A stretch of DNA of 64,000 nt from Planctomycetota bacterium. Lineage in GTDB: Bacteria; Planctomycetota; PLA2; JAEUHO01. The stretch spans positions 243,366 to 307,365 of the forward strand of contig JAJDEN010000045.1 of assembly GCA_029259775.1 (NCBI GenBank). The letters run 5' to 3'. Both the position numbers and the translations under genes were made by a program. The notes under the pieces were generated by a model. The model had not been told where the DNA came from. It saw nothing but the letters and a program-made list of their open reading frames with translations, and did no database searches. Shown here one piece after another: positions 37,413 through 46,333 of this stretch. Within the stretch, counting starts at the first letter, position 1. Each line of letters opens with the position of its first letter.

Positions 37413-39449
37413 TCAGAAGCTGAAGCCGAAGCCCGCGTGGACAGCCCAGCGGCTCGTGGCGGCGAAGCGCTCGCCCGGGCCGTAGGCGACGTCGATGCGG
37501 ATCGGGCCGATGGGCAGGTGGTAGCGCAGCCCCACACCGACAGCGTGTCCCAGTTCGGCGTCCAGGCTCATCGCACGCCGGCCCACGAGGCCCACGTCGT
37601 AGAAGAGCGCACCGTGCAGGTCCTTGATGAGCCGGCGGCGCAGCTCGATGTGGGCCTCCAGCGCCGTCAGCCCGCCTGTGGCGGTGCCCGTCGTGTCGAG
37701 CGGGCTGAGCGCCTGTTCTTCGAAGCTGCGGACGCTCGACTCACCACCAAGGAAGTAGCGCTGCTGCACGGGCAGCGTCTCGGCGCCGTCGAGCGGCTTG
37801 CGCGTGCGCAGCGATCCACCCACGGCGAGCACGGTGTCGGCGTCCAACTCGAGGTAGGTCACGGCCGTCGCGTCCAACTCGAGGTACTCGAGGTCGGCGC
37901 CGAGCGCGGGCGTGCTCCAGAACACGCGCCCGTTGAGCAGCGTCCCGCGCCGCGGCAGGAAGGGGTCGTCGCGACCGTCGTACCGCAGGTCGGCCGATAT
38001 GCCTGCCGTGCGCACGAAGCCCGCGCGGTCCTCCGGCGCGAGCTCGCCGCGCACGTTCGAGGCCCTCTCCAGCTCCAGCTCGTAGCCGGCACGGAGGCGC
38101 CAGCGCCCGCCCAGGTCGCGTCGCATGGCCGCCTCGAAGCGCAAGGTCGTCCGATCGAACGTGGGTTCCTCACGGAAGAGCCAGGCGGCGCCGACGGAGA
38201 CGCGCGTCTTGCTTCCGAGGATCCACGGATCGATCACGTTGACCTCGAGCCCGCGGCTCCGCAGGCTGCCCGATGCCTCCACCTCGAGGATGCGGTTGAT
38301 GCCCAGCAGGTTGTCATCCCGATAGCGCACGGCCCCACGCGCCAGTTCGTAGCTGCCCCAGCCTGCCTCCACCTCGACCGAACGTGCCGGCAGTTCCTTC
38401 ACCTGGATCTCGAGGTCTGCGGTGTCGGGGCCCGTGCGCTTCAGGTCGGTGCGGACGTTGCCAAAGAGGCCGGTACGGAAGAGGTGGTTCACGCCGCGCT
38501 CGAGTCGCGGTCCGGCGATCACGTCGCCGCGCTCGACAGGTATCAGGCCGCGTACGAAACCGGGCTGCGTCCGGTCGAGACCGTCCACGCGCACGTCCCC
38601 GAGGCGCACGACGGGTCCGGGACGCGCCGTGACGCGCACGACGACGCGCGCCGTGGCAGGGTCCGGGACGCCCTCGGCGTCCACCTCGGCGAACTGATGA
38701 CCGGCTTCGCGCAAGGCGCGCCGGACGGCCGCCGCTGCCTGGGAGGGCACACGCACGTGATACGGCTCGCCGACGAGTCCGAGACCCGGGTCGCGGGTGC
38801 CCACGACCTCGACGCTCGAGACCACGTAGCGTCGTCCCTCCCGGATGGGCACGGTCACGTCGGCGCGCGTGCGGTCGGCGTTCCACACGACGCGCGGATC
38901 TTCGATGCGCACGTCCTGGAAGCCGGCGAGCAGGTAGTGCGTCTCCACCTGCGCCACGGCACCCGCAAGTGCCTCCGTGTCGTAGACCGGCACCTCCACC
39001 CCGAGGAGGCCGAAGCCCAGGAATCCCTCGCCTCGGAAGTCGAAGTACGGACGCAGCACCTCGTCGGAGAACGTGTCATGGCCCGTGAACGACACCGTGG
39101 CCAGGAGTGCCCGCGGTCCCTCGTGCACGGTGAAGGTCACTAGCGCTCCTGTGACATCGAACGTCACGCGCGATTCGTGGAAGCCGCGCTCGCGCAACAG
39201 GACTTCCATGGCGTAGGCCGCGTCCGCCGCATCAGCGCGGCTGCCGCCCCTCTCACGGAAGGAGCGCAGCTCGCGCAGCGCCGCGTCCTCGAGGTCGCTG
39301 CGGTCGACGGCTTGAATGCCCACGAAGCGCACCTCCGGCATCGCGGCACGGGACGGCTCCTCGTCGCCGCCGAAGAGGCCCGTCTGGCAGCCCGGCGCCA
39401 CGAGCAGGACCAGCAGGGTGACGAGCAAGGTGGTGCGGAGGCAGCTCAT
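37413..39449 (-). CDS. TamA/BamA-like outer-membrane assembly protein (Omp85 family)
   Basis: 678 residues. The signal peptide ends VAPGCQTG, a weak lipobox, so it may be a lipid-anchored protein. POTRA-type domains fill about 35-330 (VRFVGIQAVDRSDLEDAALREL, LATVSFTGHDTFSDEVLRPYF, VRLGDVRVDGLDRTQPGFVRGL). A 16-strand-like beta barrel fills about 345-678 with typical alternation, RYFLGGESSVRSFEEQAL (the L6-loop type motif with RGF-like element) and a terminal aromatic GFGFSF. It inserts or secretes proteins at the outer membrane. Its ATG overlaps the stop of the tamB-like gene as ATGA, so they are translationally coupled. Confidence 0.9.
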   Translation of the reverse strand: MSCLRTTLLVTLLVLLVAPGCQTGLFGGDEEPSRAAMPEVRFVGIQAVDRSDLEDAALRELRSFRERGGSRADAADAAYAMEVLLRERGFHESRVTFDVTGALVTFTVHEGPRALLATVSFTGHDTFSDEVLRPYFDFRGEGFLGFGLLGVEVPVYDTEALAGAVAQVETHYLLAGFQDVRIEDPRVVWNADRTRADVTVPIREGRRYVVSSVEVVGTRDPGLGLVGEPYHVRVPSQAAAAVRRALREAGHQFAEVDAEGVPDPATARVVVRVTARPGPVVRLGDVRVDGLDRTQPGFVRGLIPVERGDVIAGPRLERGVNHLFRTGLFGNVRTDLKRTGPDTADLEIQVKELPARSVEVEAGWGSYELARGAVRYRDDNLLGINRILEVEASGSLRSRGLEVNVIDPWILGSKTRVSVGAAWLFREEPTFDRTTLRFEAAMRRDLGGRWRLRAGYELELERASNVRGELAPEDRAGFVRTAGISADLRYDGRDDPFLPRRGTLLNGRVFWSTPALGADLEYLELDATAVTYLELDADTVLAVGGSLRTRKPLDGAETLPVQQRYFLGGESSVRSFEEQALSPLDTTGTATGGLTALEAHIELRRRLIKDLHGALFYDVGLVGRRAMSLDAELGHAVGVGLRYHLPIGPIRIDVAYGPGERFAATSRWAVHAGFGFSF

Positions 39450-42400
39450 CGAAAGCGCACCCTCCAGACGACGCCGGCGTTGATGTCGTCGTGGACGTCG
39501 CGCTCCGCGCGCAGGAACCAGCGCTCGGCGACCTCGAACTCAGCCTCCGCCGTGTCCTGGCCGCTGCGGCTCACGTCGCGCCCCATGACGAAGGTGAAGC
39601 GATCGAAGAAGCTGCGTTCGTCGGGATCGCCTGGTCCGCCGGCCTTGCTGAGAAGGCGCTCGCCGACGAGGCTCCTGACGCGCGTGAGCGCGGCGCGCTC
39701 GAGTCCCTCTTCCTCGAGCTGCGTGCGTGTGGCTCCCGTCGTGAGCAGCAGGACGGCGTCGTCCTGGGGCAGGGCGGGCACGCTGCTGACCTGCACCGAG
39801 AGGTCCGAGAGCGGCCCCTGCACGACGACGCTCAGGTCGTAGCCCTTCATGCGCGTGCGTGCGCGTGCCTGCAGGCGCGGATCGAAGGGATCGTCCGGCG
39901 GGAAGTTCAGCTCGCCCTGGTCCACCTTGAGGCTGGAGTAGGGCAGCTTCACGAGCGTGTCCCGGAACCAGATGCGGCCGCCCGGCTCCGGGACCTTGCC
40001 GGTGCCCCGCAGCGTCAGGCGCGCGCTGAAGGCGCCACGAATCACGTTGTTGCGGATGCGGATGCTGTCGTCGGCCTCGACGGCCACATCGAAGCGCATC
40101 GTGCTGAGCGGTCCCTCACGTATCGAGAACAGCTGCAGGCGCTCGTCGCGTGCGCTGGCCCGGGCGCCTCCGCCGAAGAGGTTCATCGTCTTGCTGTAGA
40201 GCGCGCGCGTGACCTGGAGGCGTCCCCTGGCGACGAGCGCGTCCAGGGGGCCTACGACCGTCAGGTTCGCGTCCGCGCGCACACGCAGATCGCGGTTGCG
40301 CAGCAGCAGGACGTTGCGGCCTTCGAAGCGCAGGTCCGCGCGTCCCGCAGCGCCCCCGCGCGGCAGCTCCAACGTGCCGGTGAGCGAGAAGGGGGCGTAG
40401 CCGAGCTCGCCGCGCAGCTCCTCCACGGTCAGCGTGCGCCCTGCCAACCGGATGCGTGCGCGTCCCTGCGTGATGGACGGCATGCTCGGCGTGATCTGTC
40501 CGCCGAGGTCTGCGAGGGTCAGGGTGCCTTCGATGTCCGGATCCAGCAACCGGCCGCGCAGCCGCAGGTCGAGCGCGCCGCGCCCCTCCAAGAAGCGCAG
40601 GTCGGGTAGGAACCGCACGAGCAGGTTCATGTCCGGGATCTCGGCTTGCACGCGCGCATCCACCTGCGCGCCCTCGATCAGCCGCGAGAGCTGCTCGTCG
40701 AACTGCACGGTGCCGCTGGCGCGGAAGGGTGCATTGCCCACGCGCCCGCGCAGCTCGGCGATCTGTACGCGGCGTCCGTCCGCCTCGAGGCGCACGGCCG
40801 CGTCGCGAAGGGACGGGAGCTTCTTGTCCAGCGTGCCGGTGACGGTGTCGAGCGACACGCTTCCGCGCAGGTGCGGATCGCGGATCGGACCGGAGATCGC
40901 GAAGCCGCTCTCGAGCCGTCCCGCGACGCTCACCACGTCCGGAAGCAGGCGCGCCCACGGCGCGAGATCGGGGACCGTGAGGTCGACGCGTCCCTCGACC
41001 GTGCCATCCGCTAGCGCGTCGACGTAGGGCTGCCAGGCCAAGACGTCGTCCCACGTGAGGCCGCCCGACGTGCGCAGATCGAGGCCGACGCGACCGCCTG
41101 ACACCGGGTTCAGCTCCGCGCGGACGCGCGTGCCGTCCTGCGCCAGCTCGGCGCGTGCGCGGACGCGGCCCTCCAGGGGCGCGCCGGTCTTCGCACGGAC
41201 GCGCGCCGCCTCGAGATCCAGGACGAGCCCCGTGTGCGTGCCGCGCAGCTCGAAGAGCAGCTGCGACACGTCGAGTTCCGTGAGCTCCGCCACGCTCGCC
41301 AACGAGCCCTTGATCCGGAGGTCCGGCGCAGCTGGCTGCCTCACGAGGCTCTCGCCCTCCACCCGCCACGGCAGCGAGCCACTCCCTTCCAGGGAGAGAG
41401 TGGCGCCGCCGTCCAGGCGCAGGCGCTCGAGCACAAGCGACCCCGCGTCCTGGGTGAGCACGAGCTTCAGGGAGGCGCGACGGTCGCGGAACGCCAGGGC
41501 CTCGCTCTCGAGCTCTACGCGCAGGAGGTCGGCGCTGCGCTCCACGACGCCGGAGACTCGGCCGCCGATCGGCAACGCCACGGGCAGGGCAGCGAGGTCG
41601 ACATCACGCAGCGCCACGCGCCCCTCGATGAACGTACCCAGGCGCACGCGTCCGGCTACGGTTCCGCCCGCGGCGCGCAGGTTGACGTCGCGCGCTTCGA
41701 AGACGCCGCCGGCCCACGCCACGTCGAAGGGGGCAGCCGCCTGGACGGCGTGGCCGTCGACGCGCACGTCGAGGGTCTCGATGCGCGCGGTCTCGCCGTC
41801 GAGGTCCACGTTCGCGCTGAGTGTGCCCTTCGCCCACGGCGTGTCGGCCACGATGCGCGAGGCGCGCACGCGCCCGTCCGCGGCCGTCACGTCGAGCTCG
41901 ACGTCGCCGATGCGCGTCCCCTCGACGACGAGGTTGCGCACGCGCACCTCGGCCTGACCTGCCGGGCGACCCCCGCGCCAGCTGCCGCGCACGGTACCGC
42001 GCACACCGCCCGAGACGGCCGGCAGCGTGGCGGGCAGCAGCGCCAGGAAGCCCGCGACGTCGGGCACGTCGAGATCGAGCTGCGCGCGCTCCACGGCGAA
42101 GGGCTCCAAGCCGAGATCGGCCTCGCCGCTCACGCGTCCGGGGGCGCTCTGCACGCGCAGCGTGCGCACCGCGAGCCGCGGCCAGGCGAGATCGACCTCG
42201 GCGGCGAGCTGCGCGACCGCGCGCCCTTGCGCGCTGAAGTTGTTGCCTTGGACCGTCAGGCTGCCCTCGGGCGTGCGCAAGGTGCCGCCTGCGCGCCCCT
42301 TCACGTCCACGCGCCCGGTGAGCTCGAAGTCCGGCAAGCTCAGGTCCTCGAGGCGCGCGTCCAACGCCAACGCGAGGGCGGTCTCACGCCACGCGGCCGG

Positions 42401-43663
42401 GTCGGCGGGCAGCGTTGCGCGGCCGTGCGCTCGCAGGACGCTCGCGCCGCTCTTGGCCTCGAAGCTGTCGATGTGCAACGTGGCGGCGTCGTCCGTGCGG
42501 GCGCGCACGCGGACGGCCACGGGGCGCGGGAGGTCCCCGATGAACCGCGCGAGGTCCGGCACGTCCAGGTCCAGCGCGCCGACGCGGCCCACGAGGTAGG
42601 GGCGCTCGGGCTCGAGGCGCACGTCGCGTGCATCGACACGGCCGGCGTCCGCCGTGATCTGCAGAAGCTCGACGACGGTAGCGTCGTCTGAATGGGTCGC
42701 GGCCACCTGCAGGTACTCGATGCGGTGATCGGCCCACGTCCAGTTCGAGCCTTCGAGCCGAGCGCGGACGGCCAGGGGGGCCAGCGCTTCGGCGTCGAGG
42801 TCGAAGCCGAAGCTCCCTCGCGCGGGCAGGGTCACGTCGTCGGGCAGGAGGCCGTGCACCCAGGGAGGCAGGCGTTCCCACGCGAGACTCCGCCCTTCGG
42901 CATGTGCGACGCCCTCGTCGAGCGAAACGCGGAGACGGCCGCCGGCGAGCAGGAGTCGGGCCGCGAGGCGGTCGCCACGGGCGTAGGAGGCCTCGGCGAG
43001 CACGAGTCCGGAGAGGGGTGTGTCGCTCCGCCAGCGCAGCCGCTCACGCGGCTCCCAGTCGATGCGGCCGGCGAGAGCGCCGCCGCCGCCGAACCGCGCA
43101 GGCAATGCCAGGTCGGTCGCCTGCAGGCGAATCGTGCGGCCGTCGAGGGCCGTGACCTCCATCCCGCGGACGCGCAGCGTCTCGCCGCCGGTGCGAACGC
43201 CGACGTCCAGTTGCAGGTCGAGCCGTGGCAGCACACGCGGCAGGAGATCCAGCGGACTCTCGGCCGGCGCGTCGTCGTCGGGCTGGGGTCGATCGAGGTC
43301 GACCTCGAGGCGTCCGCCCGCGAGTCGCACGGATCGCACCATGGCGATCGGTCCGTCGCCCAGGAGCTCGAAGGGGTCCAGCGCCACGTCGAGGCGCTCG
43401 AAGGCGAGCAGGGTGATCGCTCCGTCGGGCGAGGCCTCCAGGGTCTCGAGGCCGTGCACCTCGAGGTTGGTGAGCCAGGTGCCGCCAAGCCGTCCCACGC
43501 GATAGCGTCCGCCCAGGGCGGTGGTGAGCTCCTGCTCGATGCGTCCGCGCAGCCAGTCGCCGAAGAGGGGTTCACGCAGCAGCCAAGCAGCGCCCAGCAG
43601 CAGGATCACCACCAGCAGCGCAAGCGTGCCAAGGCGAAGAAGGCGGCGAAGAAGGAGCTTCAC
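39446..43663 (-). CDS. tamB: TamB-like (DUF490) translocation and assembly protein
   Basis: 1405 residues. The N-terminal inner-membrane anchor (LGTLALLVVILLLGAAWLL) is followed by a very long beta-rich body of repeated strands (patterns such as LEGRVRARAELAQDGT and VDLDGETARIETLDVRVDG). The C-terminal DUF490 region (about 1080-1405) has LRGRLLDPDIEGTLTLADLGG, RLQVTRALYSKTMNLFGG, LRGTGKVPEPGGRIWFRDTLVKLPYSS, VQGPLSDLSVQVSSVPALPQDDAVLLL and ends VVWRVRFR. This protein spans the periplasm and works with TamA in barrel insertion or lipid transport. The two genes are coupled by ATGA. No other envelope-biogenesis gene adjoins. Confidence 0.92.
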   Translation of the reverse strand: MKLLLRRLLRLGTLALLVVILLLGAAWLLREPLFGDWLRGRIEQELTTALGGRYRVGRLGGTWLTNLEVHGLETLEASPDGAITLLAFERLDVALDPFELLGDGPIAMVRSVRLAGGRLEVDLDRPQPDDDAPAESPLDLLPRVLPRLDLQLDVGVRTGGETLRVRGMEVTALDGRTIRLQATDLALPARFGGGGALAGRIDWEPRERLRWRSDTPLSGLVLAEASYARGDRLAARLLLAGGRLRVSLDEGVAHAEGRSLAWERLPPWVHGLLPDDVTLPARGSFGFDLDAEALAPLAVRARLEGSNWTWADHRIEYLQVAATHSDDATVVELLQITADAGRVDARDVRLEPERPYLVGRVGALDLDVPDLARFIGDLPRPVAVRVRARTDDAATLHIDSFEAKSGASVLRAHGRATLPADPAAWRETALALALDARLEDLSLPDFELTGRVDVKGRAGGTLRTPEGSLTVQGNNFSAQGRAVAQLAAEVDLAWPRLAVRTLRVQSAPGRVSGEADLGLEPFAVERAQLDLDVPDVAGFLALLPATLPAVSGGVRGTVRGSWRGGRPAGQAEVRVRNLVVEGTRIGDVELDVTAADGRVRASRIVADTPWAKGTLSANVDLDGETARIETLDVRVDGHAVQAAAPFDVAWAGGVFEARDVNLRAAGGTVAGRVRLGTFIEGRVALRDVDLAALPVALPIGGRVSGVVERSADLLRVELESEALAFRDRRASLKLVLTQDAGSLVLERLRLDGGATLSLEGSGSLPWRVEGESLVRQPAAPDLRIKGSLASVAELTELDVSQLLFELRGTHTGLVLDLEAARVRAKTGAPLEGRVRARAELAQDGTRVRAELNPVSGGRVGLDLRTSGGLTWDDVLAWQPYVDALADGTVEGRVDLTVPDLAPWARLLPDVVSVAGRLESGFAISGPIRDPHLRGSVSLDTVTGTLDKKLPSLRDAAVRLEADGRRVQIAELRGRVGNAPFRASGTVQFDEQLSRLIEGAQVDARVQAEIPDMNLLVRFLPDLRFLEGRGALDLRLRGRLLDPDIEGTLTLADLGGQITPSMPSITQGRARIRLAGRTLTVEELRGELGYAPFSLTGTLELPRGGAAGRADLRFEGRNVLLLRNRDLRVRADANLTVVGPLDALVARGRLQVTRALYSKTMNLFGGGARASARDERLQLFSIREGPLSTMRFDVAVEADDSIRIRNNVIRGAFSARLTLRGTGKVPEPGGRIWFRDTLVKLPYSSLKVDQGELNFPPDDPFDPRLQARARTRMKGYDLSVVVQGPLSDLSVQVSSVPALPQDDAVLLLTTGATRTQLEEEGLERAALTRVRSLVGERLLSKAGGPGDPDERSFFDRFTFVMGRDVSRSGQDTAEAEFEVAERWFLRAERDVHDDINAGVVWRVRFR

Positions 43664-43835
43664 GGAGAGGAGGCCCTGCCGGGGCCCGGACGTCCGATGT
43701 GTGCCAGGTTCCCCACGAACACGCGTGCGTCAGAGGTCGGGAAGGCAGGCTATCCCACGCCCAGGGGCACGTGCCCAGGATACGGAGTGCGGAGCAGCCC
43801 CCCGCGCCCGCAGCCTGCGGGGGCGGGTCTTGAGG

Positions 43836-44045
43836 CTACTTCTTGCCTTCGCGCACGAAGAGGCCGATGACGAAGCCGATCAGGAGCATCATGCCCAGGA
43901 GGACGAAGCGCGGCATCTCGACCGAGACGAAGAGGATTTGCGTGCGGACGGTCTCGGTGTTCTGGATGACGATCACGAGCAGGCAGGCCAAGACCGCCAG
44001 CCCAACCCACTTCTTGAGCTGGCTCTTCTTCTGGACTTCGGTCAT
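43836..44045 (-). CDS. LapA-domain (DUF1049) small membrane protein
   Basis: 69 residues with two membrane helices (VGLAVLACLLVIVIQNTETVRTQ and FVLLGMMLLIGFVIGLFV), including the VxQNxExV signature of the LapA/DUF1049 family, linked to LPS assembly in enterobacteria. The ATG is preceded by GGAGGTGA; that sequence is half of the perfect palindrome CCTCCGGCCGGAGG (44053-44066), which could hide the ribosome binding site in a hairpin. Confidence 0.85.
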   Translation of the reverse strand: MTEVQKKSQLKKWVGLAVLACLLVIVIQNTETVRTQILFVSVEMPRFVLLGMMLLIGFVIGLFVREGKK

Positions 44046-44052
44046 GGCGTCA

Positions 44053-44066
44053 CCTCCGGCCGGAGG
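44053..44066 (-). promoter_or_regulatory. 14-base palindrome containing the LapA-like ribosome binding site
   Basis: CCTCCGGCCGGAGG, seven bases upstream of the start codon. Folding CCTCC onto GGAGG with a GGCC loop would occlude the Shine-Dalgarno, so initiation may be structure-controlled. Function not shown. Confidence 0.35.
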
Positions 44067-44239
44067 ATACCCCCCGCGGTGCCACTGCGGGAGATCCGGA
44101 GCAGACAGAGGAGGCTCGAGGGGGTACGCCCTGTTCGCAGCACGCGGGCGGTCCGCGCCGCGGGGATCCGGGCACGCCGAATCAGGCTCACGTTGGTGCG
44201 TACGTGCTGGCCCGAGAGACCAGGCGCTAGAGTCGCCCC

Positions 44240-45166
44240 ATGACCGTCACCGCGTACCTCGCTCATCCCGACTTCATCGACGAGTTGATCGGAGAGCTGG
44301 GTGATGTCTGCGAGCGCCACGGCCGCCTGTTGCTTGCGCCGGGCCCGGCGCGGGCTGTGGCATGGGCCCAGAACATCTGGTACGAGCCGCAGCGCGTAAC
44401 GATTGCCTCGATCGGCGACGCCGCCAAGACCCTGCGCGGGATCCAGCGCAATTGGGCCCACTACGCCTACGAAGCGCAGGGGCGCGCCAAGCTCATCGCA
44501 GAGAAGCTGCCGCATGTGTCCGGCAAGCCGCTCGTCTTCCCCCAAGCGCGCCCGGCCGCACCGCTCGGCTCTTGGACCCTGCTCGACCGCAACACGATGC
44601 TGTGCGCACCGCACTGCTCGAGCGCGTTCAGCAATGGCGAGGTCCCGTTCGTCGAGGACAAGGTCACCCCGCCTACGCGCGCCTACCTCAAGCTGTGGGA
44701 GGCCCTGACGCTCCTCGACGAGCGTCCCGGGCCGGGTGATGTCTGCTTGGACCTCGGCAGTTGCCCCGGCGGCTGGACCTGGGTCGTGCAGCAGTTGGGT
44801 GTACGGGTCCTCAGCATCGACAAGGCGCCGCTGGATCCGGCGATCGCCGCGCTGCCGAACATCGAGTTCCGAGCGCAGAGTGCGTTCGCCCTCGACCCGC
44901 GCGAGTTCGAGCGCATCGACTGGCTGTTCTGCGACGTGGCTTGCTACCCGAAGCGCCTGCTGACCTTGGTGAAGCGCTGGATCGAGAGTGGCGTCTGTGG
45001 GCGCCTCGTCTGCACCATCAAGCTGCAGGGCGAGACCGATCAAGCCGTCCTGCGGGAGTTTGCTGACATCGCTGGATCGACGACCCGGCACCTCTGGCAC
45101 AACAAGCACGAACTCACTTGGACGTGGGCGCGTAGCGAACCGGGTGCAGGTGCACCACAATTGTGA
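44240..45166 (+). CDS. FtsJ/RlmM-like SAM-dependent rRNA 2'-O-methyltransferase
   Basis: 308 residues. The N-terminal part is like the THUMP-related domain of RlmM (AYLAHPDFIDELIGELGD, CERHGRLLLAPGPARAVAWAQNIW). The C-terminal part is an FtsJ/RrmJ-type methyltransferase: CLDLGSCPGGWTWVVQQLG (SAM-binding), Asp in FCDVACYPKRL, Lys in VCTIKLQGE and Glu in NKHELTW, matching the K-D-K-E tetrad. It probably modifies 23S rRNA (RlmM targets C2498) or an rRNA-related base. The last ten codons (SEPGAGAPQL and stop) fall inside a 37-base dispersed repeat (45132-45168), so the C-terminus may have been altered by repeat insertion. Confidence 0.85.
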   Translation: MTVTAYLAHPDFIDELIGELGDVCERHGRLLLAPGPARAVAWAQNIWYEPQRVTIASIGDAAKTLRGIQRNWAHYAYEAQGRAKLIAEKLPHVSGKPLVFPQARPAAPLGSWTLLDRNTMLCAPHCSSAFSNGEVPFVEDKVTPPTRAYLKLWEALTLLDERPGPGDVCLDLGSCPGGWTWVVQQLGVRVLSIDKAPLDPAIAALPNIEFRAQSAFALDPREFERIDWLFCDVACYPKRLLTLVKRWIESGVCGRLVCTIKLQGETDQAVLREFADIAGSTTRHLWHNKHELTWTWARSEPGAGAPQL

Positions 45167-45168
45167 CC
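45132..45168. repeat. 37-base repeat, copy 2
   Basis: 32 of 37 bases match 29511-29547. This copy supplies the final codons and stop of the RlmM-like gene. The element begins GTAGCGAACCGGGTGCA. It may be mobile, or it may mark the 3' ends of transcripts. Confidence 0.6.
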
Positions 45169-45240
45169 GCTTGGTGCCACGTGACGCCGCGCCGTCGGAG
45201 TGGGGCGCCACGCGGCTGCTGCACGGCCCTGGTGGGGGAT

Positions 45241-45293
45241 GAGTTGACACCCCCGGCACGACTCGAACGTGCGACCTCATGAATAGAAATCGC
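45241..45293 (-). repeat. Displaced 3' half of tRNA-Arg(TCT), possible attachment-site copy
   Basis: Read on the minus strand it holds the anticodon loop (TTTCT), T arm (GCACGTTCGAGTCGTGC) and 3' acceptor half of the tRNA at 46802-46878. The first 39 bases (45241-45279) match 46798-46836 with one mismatch; similarity then fades through the anticodon arm. The CCA end is altered (TGTCA). No 5' half follows, so it is a fragment, not a working tRNA. Its place about 1.5 kb from the 3' end of the intact gene is that of a far attachment site after integration into a tRNA 3' end. Confidence 0.7.
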
Positions 45294-45681
45294 ATGCTCC
45301 TGATTGTTCCCCCTGGATCATGCGCGGTTTCGGTTCGCCACGGACGGCGAGCATTTGGGCTCTTGCGTTGGTTCAGCCTGCTCGATGTGGGGATGGATGC
45401 CCCTCCGTTTTCCGCGCGGAAAGCGCGGAACGGAAATGCACCTGACAAGCGGGGTGTTGGGCGACATCGACGCGCGCGTGTTCGGAGTGAGGTGCAGCGA
45501 CTCGGCCCCTGGGGCAGGGCGTCGTGCCTACGACTCGACGTCCTGGATTGATGAATGACCGGCCGTCTTCCGGACGCTTTCCGCGCGGTCATTCCTGCAA
45601 CGCAGTTCCATCGCGCGTCGGGGTCGAGGGGGTCGCTGCTCGGACCCCCCGCTTGTCGAGCTGCGTGCCGGACCCGATGCT
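45294..45681. other. Non-coding stretch inside the tRNA-Arg island
   Basis: Short open frames here have no recognisable product, ribosome binding site or codon structure. One 8-bp hairpin is visible, TTCCGCGC-GGAAA-GCGCGGAA (45410-45430), and the word TTTCCGCGCGG recurs near 45589. Base composition looks lower in GC than the flanking genes. No integrase or transposase remnant was recognised. Confidence 0.4.
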
Positions 45682-45745
45682 GAATGGCACCCGGGGCACG
45701 ATTTGAAGGTGCGACCGCCGGATTGAAAGGCACCGGCCCTGCCTT
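45682..45745 (-). repeat. Second, degenerate tRNA 3'-half remnant
   Basis: On the minus strand: GGTCGCAC-CTTCAAAT-CGTGCCCCGGGTGCCA, a T-arm-like segment with a TTCAAAT loop ending in CCA. It resembles the tRNA-Arg 3' end (GGTCGCACGTTCGAGTCGTGCCGGGGGTGCCA) and is preceded by CCGG...CCGG that could be an anticodon stem. No acceptor 5' strand pairs with it. It could be an older attachment-site copy, or a remnant of another tRNA. Confidence 0.45.
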
Positions 45746-45750
45746 CTGCC

Positions 45751-46332
45751 CTACGCCTGTCCAGCCTCGTCGAGGCACCGCTCCACGAGGTCGATCAAGC
45801 CCAGTCTGGTTGCCGTGTCGCGGAGATAGATCAGATCGAGGCGGGATCCCTGCACCTTCAAGACGCCAGTGACATCCCGCAGTTGACGCTCCAGCACGTC
45901 GTTTGACTTGCGATACCACGCGAGCTTCCGGAGGACGATGTCCTCTGCTGATGCGAAGTGAATATCCTGCGCGGGTGCCGAGCCCAGGTGCACGGTCTGC
46001 CGACGGGCCATGGTCTCCGCGTCGAACTTTGAGGTGCTCATGGGGAAGAAGTCGACCTTCACATGCCACTCGATGTGCAGTGCGCCGAAGGAGCGCCCTG
46101 CGTCGACGGCCGACTGCACTGTGTCTTCCCAGATATCGAAGTGCGGTTTCAGAGCCGATACGAAATCGGCGACCCGCTCGCGGGGAAGTTCGATCATGAC
46201 ACCGATGTCGTTGGTCGCGCGCAGCTCACCGTATTGGCTGCTTGCGAGCGACCCACCGACCACGTACGGGACCTGCTGCGAGTCGAGGATCCGGGTGACG
46301 AGGAGGAGCAGCGCGGTGATGTCGGTGACCAC
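45751..46332 (-). CDS. Nucleotidyltransferase-fold protein, second gene of a two-gene module
   Basis: 193 residues. Nucleotidyltransferase fold related to AbiEii/DUF6036-type proteins: VPYVVGGSLASSQYGELRATNDIGVMI, then HVKVDFFPM, and FASAEDIVLRKLAWYRKSNDVLERQLRDVTGVL. The usual GG...RxTxDID motif here reads RATNDIG, so the second metal-binding Asp is Gly; the first and the later VDF Asp remain, and activity is uncertain. It starts with GTG one base after the TAA of the 87-residue gene. Such pairs are often toxin-antitoxin-like or of unknown role. It lies in the island between tRNA-Arg fragments. Confidence 0.75.
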   Translation of the reverse strand: MVTDITALLLLVTRILDSQQVPYVVGGSLASSQYGELRATNDIGVMIELPRERVADFVSALKPHFDIWEDTVQSAVDAGRSFGALHIEWHVKVDFFPMSTSKFDAETMARRQTVHLGSAPAQDIHFASAEDIVLRKLAWYRKSNDVLERQLRDVTGVLKVQGSRLDLIYLRDTATRLGLIDLVERCLDEAGQA

Positions 46333-46333
46333 G

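Noticed and set aside
36717..39143. 808-codon plus-strand open frame
   Set aside because: Spans the SLC13-type gene in another frame and the antisense of the TamA-like gene.
45279..45551. 90-codon plus-strand open frame in the tRNA-Arg island
   Set aside because: No ribosome binding site or recognisable domain, starts within the tRNA fragment; treated as non-coding.
44042..46069. 675-codon minus-strand open frame
   Set aside because: Runs across the RlmM-like gene, intergenic repeats and tRNA fragments; no single protein could explain it.
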